Positions 43,657 to 47,739 of a DNA stretch of 47,739 nucleotides are shown piece after piece (position 1 is the stretch's first letter; every line of letters begins with the position of its first letter). The translations under genes and the position numbers were made by a program. Origin of the DNA: an uncultured bacterium (GTDB taxonomy: Bacteria > Planctomycetota > Phycisphaerae > Phycisphaerales > SM1A02). Below the pieces are notes generated by a model. It was not told the DNA's origin. It ran no database searches and saw nothing but the letters and a program-made list of their open reading frames with translations. The stretch lies in NCBI GenBank assembly GCA_903831295.1, contig CAIKXA010000090.1, positions 1 through 47,739 of the forward strand. The letters are read 5' to 3'.

Positions 43657-44693
43657 TTTTGTTCTTCCTTTAACCAGGGAATCAGGGCTCTCACCGCGCG
43701 TCCCGCGGCTTCAATTGGATGGTGTTGCGCGGCGTCCTGCATTTTTTGAAGCCGAGAAAATCCATCATCGGCGTCGCTCTGAAATCGCCGCGCAAAAGTT
43801 CCGTCTTGCACGGAAATGAGAATGCGTTTGAAGTCCGCGCGCAATTGCTCGGTCAACAAAATATGTTCCGCGTCAAACGCGCCAAACTCCGCCGTGGTGC
43901 TGATCGCGTCGCGCATACCCGATGGTCCACGCGCGTACATCAAGTCCGCGACCTGTTTCAGTTCATGGCAACATTCAATGTACGCAAGCATTGGCGGATA
44001 TCCCGCCTCCACTAAAGTTTCGTAAGCAACTTTTACCAGCGCCAACATTCCGCCGCATAGAACGGATTGTTCGCCAAACAAATCCGTCTCCGCCTCGGCG
44101 GCAAAAGTGGTTTCAATAATGGCCGCGCGCAGCGAACCAATTCCGTTGGCCCACGCAAGTCCAAGCGCGCGCGTGTTGAACGCGTTCGCGCCGTTTGCGT
44201 GCACCGCGAACAAGCACGGAATTCCTTGACCCATGACAAAGCGATCGCGCACCGTCTTGCCTGGACCTTTGGGAGCGACCATGACCACGCCAATGTTGGC
44301 GGCAGGCTTGACCAATCCAAAGCGAACAGAAAATCCGTGCAAAAATCCCACCACCGCATTCGGAGCAAGATTGGGCTCAATAACCGAAGTCCATAATTTT
44401 CCATGAATTTCATCGGGCAGGGCCACAATGATCAAATCAGCATTTTGAACGGCTTTGGCGCTTGAAAGCACCTCAAATCCAGCTGCCTGGGCGGCCGCAA
44501 AACCGCGAGTGTGTGGCTCAGAGCCAACACGCACCAGCACTCCGCTATCCCTGAGATTCTGTGCGTGAGCCTGTCCCTGATTTCCGTAACCCAATACGCA
44601 GACTGACTTTCCAATCAAAGGCGCAAGCGGGGCATCGGCTTCATTTTGAATGATTATCACATCTTCGGGCGTATTTTTGGGCTCGCGCACCAT
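43653..44693 (-). CDS. ilvC: Ketol-acid reductoisomerase (class I)
   Basis: IlvC catalyses the second shared step of valine and isoleucine synthesis, an alkyl shift plus reduction with a nicotinamide cofactor and two magnesium ions. The 346-residue product has the Rossmann start VLGYGNQGQAHAQNLRDSGV, HGFSVRFG, VAPKGPGKTVR, IETTFAAEAETDLFGEQSVLCGG with metal-binding Asp/Glu, AYIECCHELK, and the class I ending HHPIEAAGRAVRALIPWL. The cofactor loop reads VGSEPHTRG where most enzymes have VGLRPGSKS. ATG 44693 is preferred; an in-frame TTG at 44705 exists. A nested inverted repeat with T-run lies directly upstream. Operon with uppP. Confidence 0.94.
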   Translation of the reverse strand: MVREPKNTPEDVIIIQNEADAPLAPLIGKSVCVLGYGNQGQAHAQNLRDSGVLVRVGSEPHTRGFAAAQAAGFEVLSSAKAVQNADLIIVALPDEIHGKLWTSVIEPNLAPNAVVGFLHGFSVRFGLVKPAANIGVVMVAPKGPGKTVRDRFVMGQGIPCLFAVHANGANAFNTRALGLAWANGIGSLRAAIIETTFAAEAETDLFGEQSVLCGGMLALVKVAYETLVEAGYPPMLAYIECCHELKQVADLMYARGPSGMRDAISTTAEFGAFDAEHILLTEQLRADFKRILISVQDGTFARRFQSDADDGFSRLQKMQDAAQHHPIEAAGRAVRALIPWLKEEQK

Positions 44694-44715
44694 GGCAGGG
44701 TACAAAAAAGAAGAA

Positions 44716-44812
44716 AAACTTGTCGCATTTTGTCACTCTTATTTGGTGGAGCAAAAATAAACTGCACACTACAGGCAAGGAATAATTGTGTGCCCAATGT
44801 TACGACAAGTTT
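44716..44812. repeat. Nested inverted repeats between ilvC and the PilZ gene
   Basis: Outer arms AAACTTGTCG (44716-44725) and CGACAAGTTT (44803-44812) are perfect 10-bp complements; inner arms GCACAC (44764-44769) and GTGTGC (44788-44793) are perfect 6-bp complements. On the minus strand the outer stem is followed by TTCTTCTTTTTT, 23 to 12 bases before the ilvC ATG, which is the layout of an attenuator. On the plus strand it would form a structured leader of the PilZ gene. Confidence 0.5.
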
Positions 44813-44846
44813 AAGTTTTCAAGATCTCCTGACCGATAACAGCCGT

Positions 44847-45257
44847 ATGACTCTCAAGAATTGCATTCCAGAATCAGCCATGAAAACCCTCGAGCCCAAC
44901 AGTACCAGTGAACGACGCGTAAATGAACGCTTTACTCTGCGGCCAGATGTTTCGCGCGTGGTGGTTCATAGCGACGGCGTTCTACTTGAAGGCCATGTGT
45001 ACGACCTCAGTGGAACAGGAATTCGTTTGGAGTTGGACAATCCTCTTGAGCTAGGAAAACAAGTCGAAGTGGATTTCTTTTTCGCGGGCATTTTGAAGGC
45101 CATACATTTCGCCGGCATTATCACGCGCGTCTTTGATGAGATCGATGATCCAGGACCGCGCCGCATGGGAATTGAAATTCAAAGTTTCGCTAGCGAGAAC
45201 GATGAGCTTCGCATGAATGATTTGCTAGAGAGCGCTTCACTTGGCAAGTTGAGATAA
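44847..45257 (+). CDS. PilZ-domain protein
   Basis: PilZ domains bind cyclic di-GMP and adjust motility, adhesion or polymer export. The 136-residue product shows the binding pattern: an Arg-rich ERRVNERF at the domain start and, after about 30 residues, DLSGTGIRLEL (the D/N-x-S-x-x-G motif), then the beta-barrel strands KAIHFAGIITRVFDE and RRMGIEIQSF. No other domain is attached. Starts at ATG 44847 and ATG 44880 are both possible; neither has a clear ribosome-binding site. With flagellar genes nearby in the genome a motility role is plausible but not shown. It is divergent from ilvC and followed by rnc. Confidence 0.84.
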   Translation: MTLKNCIPESAMKTLEPNSTSERRVNERFTLRPDVSRVVVHSDGVLLEGHVYDLSGTGIRLELDNPLELGKQVEVDFFFAGILKAIHFAGIITRVFDEIDDPGPRRMGIEIQSFASENDELRMNDLLESASLGKLR

Positions 45258-45325
45258 ATTTCGCACGTTTGAATTGCATTTGATCTATTGAACAAGTTGC
45301 TCGCGTGAGCCGCTTGAACGCGTGA

Positions 45326-45370
45326 TCTCCAGTGGACTTCCTCATTATTACAATGGGAGTCTCCTGGAGA
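45326..45370 (+). promoter_or_regulatory. Long hairpin in the rnc leader
   Basis: TCTCCAG (45326-45332) pairs with CTGGAGA (45364-45370), and GACTTCC (45335-45341) with GGGAGTC (45355-45361). Between them are one mismatch and one G-U pair, so about 15 pairs form with a 13-base A/T-rich loop. It ends 49 bp before the rnc GTG. The size and near-continuous pairing resemble RNase III processing stems in rnc leaders of other bacteria. Confidence 0.6.
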
Positions 45371-45419
45371 ACCCGCGACACAAAGTCGATTTGAGCCGCC
45401 CGCGCGGCAAGAGGTTCTT

Positions 45420-46178
45420 GTGAAAGAAATTCCGTTCGCAGAAGTTCAAGATCGAATTGGCTATCAATTTAAAGACATCACGCTCTTGGAAACCGCGTTG
45501 ACGCACGCGTCATTGTCGGACCATCGCTCAAAGAGCAATGAGCGCCAGGAATTTTTAGGCGACGCGGTGCTTGGTCTTGTGGTGTGTGAACATTTATTTC
45601 GATCGTTGGCGGAAAGTTTGGAGGGTGATCTCACCAAAGTAAAAAGCCACGCGGTGAGCAGGCAAGTGTGCGCGGAGATCGCCGTTGAGTTGAAATTGAA
45701 CGAGGCGCTTCGGCTTGGCAAAGGAATGGGGCCCGCGGCCACTTTGCCCGGCTCGGTTAGCGCCGCCGTGTTGGAATCCATCATCGGAGCGATTTATTTG
45801 GACGGCGGTTTGGCTCCCGCGCAGGCGTTCATACTTACGCACCTTGGCCCGCGCATTAACGAGTCGCTGCATGGCGGCCACCAACATAATTTTAAGAGCG
45901 TGCTGCAGCAAACACTGGTTTCCTTGCGAATGTCGCCGCCCATTTACATGATTCTTGACGAGAAAGGCCCGGACCACGCCAAGTGTTTTGAAATCGCGGT
46001 TTTAAGCGGCGATCGCAAGTTCATATCGTGTTGGGGCGCCAGTAAAAAAGCCGGCGAGCAGGCAGCGGCGCAGTCTGCGTTGCGTGAACTTGGAGTGATC
46101 GCGCTGGATGAGCGCGGCATTGAGATTGCGCGGCCCATCGCCTCGCGGATCAGGCCTGATTCAAGCGCGGGAAAGTAG
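45420..46178 (+). CDS. rnc: Ribonuclease III
   Basis: RNase III cuts double-stranded RNA in rRNA maturation and mRNA control. The 252-residue product has the signature ERQEFLGDAVLGLVV with the conserved Glu and Asp, and the second metal-site block AAVLESIIGAIYLDGG, in which the catalytic Glu is kept but the usual Asp three residues before it is Ala. The C-terminal dsRNA-binding domain (about 160-230) is complete: GPDHAKCFEIAVLSG and GASKKAGEQAAAQSALREL. It starts at GTG 45420 with AGAGG upstream at 45409-45413. A leader hairpin at 45326-45370 could be an autoregulatory target. Confidence 0.9.
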   Translation: MKEIPFAEVQDRIGYQFKDITLLETALTHASLSDHRSKSNERQEFLGDAVLGLVVCEHLFRSLAESLEGDLTKVKSHAVSRQVCAEIAVELKLNEALRLGKGMGPAATLPGSVSAAVLESIIGAIYLDGGLAPAQAFILTHLGPRINESLHGGHQHNFKSVLQQTLVSLRMSPPIYMILDEKGPDHAKCFEIAVLSGDRKFISCWGASKKAGEQAAAQSALRELGVIALDERGIEIARPIASRIRPDSSAGK

Positions 46179-46263
46179 CGAAGTCTTTTCGCGGTAAGTA
46201 ATGAAATTTTAAAATGGTGCGCGGCAAAATTTTCGTGCGCAGTTGGGCGGATCGCCCGTGTGG

Positions 46264-46821
46264 CTATTGAAATGCGCTGACTAGTTTTTCAACGCAAGCG
46301 ATTTGGCTTTGCTTGGTGTCAACAATGACACTTGCAAGCGCGCGATACAGCGGCATGCGGCTTTCAAACAGCGCGCGCACTTCGGCGGCGGCGTCAGCGC
46401 GCGCGTCACCAGTTGAAATGGACGTGGACAGCGGCGGTCTATCGCCGCGATTGTTGGCCAAGCGCATGGCGAGTTCACTTTCGCCTGGATCAAGAAGGGC
46501 TATGAAGATTTCGCCGCGCGCTTGCGCCTGGCGCAAAAGTTGATCCGCTCCAGAAGCCATTGGAGTTCCGCCGCCAAGCGAAAGCACGCAACTATTTTTT
46601 GCTCCCAGCAACCGCGCCAGTTCCGCGCGCTCGCCAGCGCGCCAAGCGCTCTCGCCGAGCAATCCAAACGCGTCGGTGACATTTGTGGCGCCAAGATGTT
46701 TGAGAACCGCGTCGTCAAGATCCACAAACTCAAGCCCAAGTTGACGCGCGGCAATAGGACCAAGCGTGGACTTTCCAGAAAGTCTCAGGCCAATCAAAAC
46801 CAATATTGTGGATGCGGACAC
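46264..46821 (-). CDS. aroK: Shikimate kinase
   Basis: AroK phosphorylates shikimate with ATP on the route to chorismate, which also feeds trpE. The 185-residue product has the P-loop GLRLSGKST at about residue 12, the shikimate-binding Asp in VDLDDAVL near 34, the GGGTPM motif near 80 and the lid region ANNRGDRPPLS near 120. It begins at GTG 46821, only 5 bp after the rpmH stop, and must be translated from the rpmH transcript. The plus-strand rnc gene converges on it; 85 bp between hold small palindromes but no clear terminator. Confidence 0.9.
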   Translation of the reverse strand: MSASTILVLIGLRLSGKSTLGPIAARQLGLEFVDLDDAVLKHLGATNVTDAFGLLGESAWRAGERAELARLLGAKNSCVLSLGGGTPMASGADQLLRQAQARGEIFIALLDPGESELAMRLANNRGDRPPLSTSISTGDARADAAAEVRALFESRMPLYRALASVIVDTKQSQIACVEKLVSAFQ

Positions 46822-46826
46822 GCTGC

Positions 46827-46961
46827 TTAGCGGGTCTTAATCTTGCGGCCAATTCGACGCTTGCGATTTAAGATGGCGCGACCCTTGCTGGTTTGCATAC
46901 GAGCGCGGAAGCCAACTTTGCGGAGCTTTTTGATTCGGCTGAGTTTGTGCGGATAATGCAT
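46827..46961 (-). CDS. rpmH: Ribosomal protein bL34
   Basis: A 44-residue, highly basic protein, MHYPHKLSRIKKLRKVGF at the start and RAILNRKRRIGRKIKTR at the end, with the family core FRARMQTSKGR. It is the large-subunit protein bL34; length and sequence are typical apart from the start. AAGGA is present 7 bases before the ATG, and a promoter lies at 46988-47016. In most bacteria rpmH is followed by rnpA and yidC near the origin; here it is followed by aroK. Confidence 0.95.
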   Translation of the reverse strand: MHYPHKLSRIKKLRKVGFRARMQTSKGRAILNRKRRIGRKIKTR

Positions 46962-46987
46962 GTCGGTTCCTTGAAGGGGGGTCGAGA

Positions 46988-47016
46988 ATGATAGCGTAAA
47001 TCTGGCTGGGGCTCAA
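46988..47016 (-). promoter_or_regulatory. Promoter of rpmH-aroK
   Basis: On the minus strand TTGAGC (47016-47011) and TATCAT (46993-46988) are separated by 17 bases. Transcription would start near 46981, giving a leader of about 20 bases before the rpmH ATG at 46961. Confidence 0.6.
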
Positions 47017-47110
47017 CTGGTGAAATTCATTTTTGTGGGGGTTGCATTCTTTGCCTGTTGATGCACTCAGCACCAGGGCAAAATCACCAATATTTAGAGG
47101 CATTTGCGCT

Positions 47111-47739
47111 CTATTTCACTTTCAGCAACAACAAGCCCATATCGGCGGAGTCGATCACGCCATTGGCGTCCATGTCGCCAATGCCGTGTAATGGTTCAAC
47201 GCCGATCATGTCAAGCAAGATTCCCATGTCGCCGTCGTCAATCACGCCGTTGAGATCAAGATCGCCACCGCGCAACTGACAGATGTCCGCCTCGCCGTTG
47301 AGATCAAGATCGATCGCCGTCACGGTTCCCGCACTCGTATCTGTCGCATCTGGCGCATCTGGCGCATCGGAACTTTGCGTGTTTGCGCAATCAACATCCG
47401 CATCGGGTTGCGTGATTATGGTTTGCAAATACAACTGAACGCCCATTGGCGCAGCGGCAACAGTTTCATCCTCGGCGTTGGTGGCCAATTGTCCAGCGGT
47501 TGTGTCACTGGCTTTGTTGACTTTGCCCGCAACCACGCCGCCACTGTTGTTGTTGCCGCCAGCGATTTCATCTCCAGCGAATGACGCTGTGTATGTGAAG
47601 CCGCTCGCCTTGGTCGCGGTTCCGCCAACAGTGGTCACGGTCACGCTCTTGGCGCCCACGGTTCCCGCTGGTGTTCTTGCTGTGATTGAAGTGGCGCTTA
47701 CAACAACCACGCTCGTGGCCGCAACGCCGTTCACTTTCA
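47111..47739 (-). CDS. C-terminal part of a surface protein with TIG-like domain and EF-hand/dockerin-like repeats (partial)
   Basis: The frame is open to the right edge, so the start is outside the window. The visible 209 residues begin with a TIG/IPT-like immunoglobulin fold (VVVVSATSITARTPAGT, then VTVTTVGGTATKASGFTYT), pass through an Asp/Ala/Thr-rich linker, and end with two or three calcium-loop repeats: DLDLNGEADI, DLDLNGVIDDGDMGILLDMIG and DMDANGVIDSADMGLLLLKVK. The D-x-D-x-N-G-x-I-D loop pattern is shared by EF-hands and dockerins and is common at the ends of planctomycete exported proteins, where it probably helps anchoring or calcium binding. The full size and function cannot be judged. 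Confidence 0.72.
   Translation of the reverse strand, partial: KVNGVAATSVVVVSATSITARTPAGTVGAKSVTVTTVGGTATKASGFTYTASFAGDEIAGGNNNSGGVVAGKVNKASDTTAGQLATNAEDETVAAAPMGVQLYLQTIITQPDADVDCANTQSSDAPDAPDATDTSAGTVTAIDLDLNGEADICQLRGGDLDLNGVIDDGDMGILLDMIGVEPLHGIGDMDANGVIDSADMGLLLLKVK

Noticed and set aside
44761-44812. Resemblance of GCACA...AGGCAA before the PilZ gene to a cyclic di-GMP riboswitch
   Set aside because: The conserved helices and the long-range contact sequences of the class I aptamer are not present; only a few short words agree.
46190-46263. Small palindromes between rnc and aroK (for example GGGCG-GAT-CGCCC)
   Set aside because: Short stem, three-base loop and no T-run; may be chance in GC-rich sequence.

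Overview
The window is bacterial chromosome, densely packed with housekeeping, metabolic and flagellar genes. The likeliest source is a planctomycete, probably of the class Phycisphaerae; this is an inference, with no rRNA gene present to confirm it. Supporting signs are a surface protein at the right edge that ends in a TIG-like domain plus two EF-hand/dockerin-like calcium loops, a YdjY-type lipoprotein, many small lipoproteins, Gram-negative outer-membrane genes (a BamD-like and an LptE-like protein), and short operons that change strand often. I saw no rRNA, tRNA, CRISPR array, insertion sequence, integrase or phage gene.

Left third (1-16.8 kb): a partial gene end, aat, an rluD-type pseudouridine synthase with a membrane-anchored partner, a HAD phosphatase coupled to a very large and apparently degenerate indolepyruvate oxidoreductase-like protein, the overlapping pair ispH-rlmN, ilvE with a zinc-ribbon membrane protein, a MATE transporter, a HEAT-repeat lipoprotein divergent from a metallo-beta-lactamase-fold hydrolase, and a DUF885-type metalloprotein.

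Middle (17-32.9 kb): a tandem-ACT protein, a CDGSH iron-sulfur protein, a two-domain PTPS/QueD protein, a short promoter-to-terminator unit (candidate small RNA or attenuator), a YdjY lipoprotein-ruvC-trpE operon, a C-terminal processing protease, a pyruvate dehydrogenase operon (E1 alpha, E1 beta, E2) bounded by a clear promoter and a clear terminator, and the outer-membrane/quality-control operon bamD-like, lptE-like, ftsH.

Right third (32.9-47.7 kb): a flagellar export-gate operon fliO-P-Q-R-flhB-flhA, in which flhB has lost its cytoplasmic self-cleaving domain, followed by a small unknown gene and a FliA-like sigma factor with a long N-terminal extension and a strong terminator. Then come a lone CoA-transferase B subunit, an ALDH7 dehydrogenase, uppP with ilvC, a PilZ-domain protein, rnc with a long hairpin in its leader, aroK, rpmH (44 codons, easily missed) and the edge surface protein.

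The strongest items for follow-up are the cofactor-less oxidoreductase fusion, the truncated FlhB, the RNase III gene that combines a leader hairpin with a missing metal ligand, the 18.8-kb promoter/terminator unit, the nested inverted repeat between ilvC and the PilZ gene, and the AT-hook-like motif on the sigma factor. I did not find a convincing wholly new multi-gene defence or biosynthetic system.
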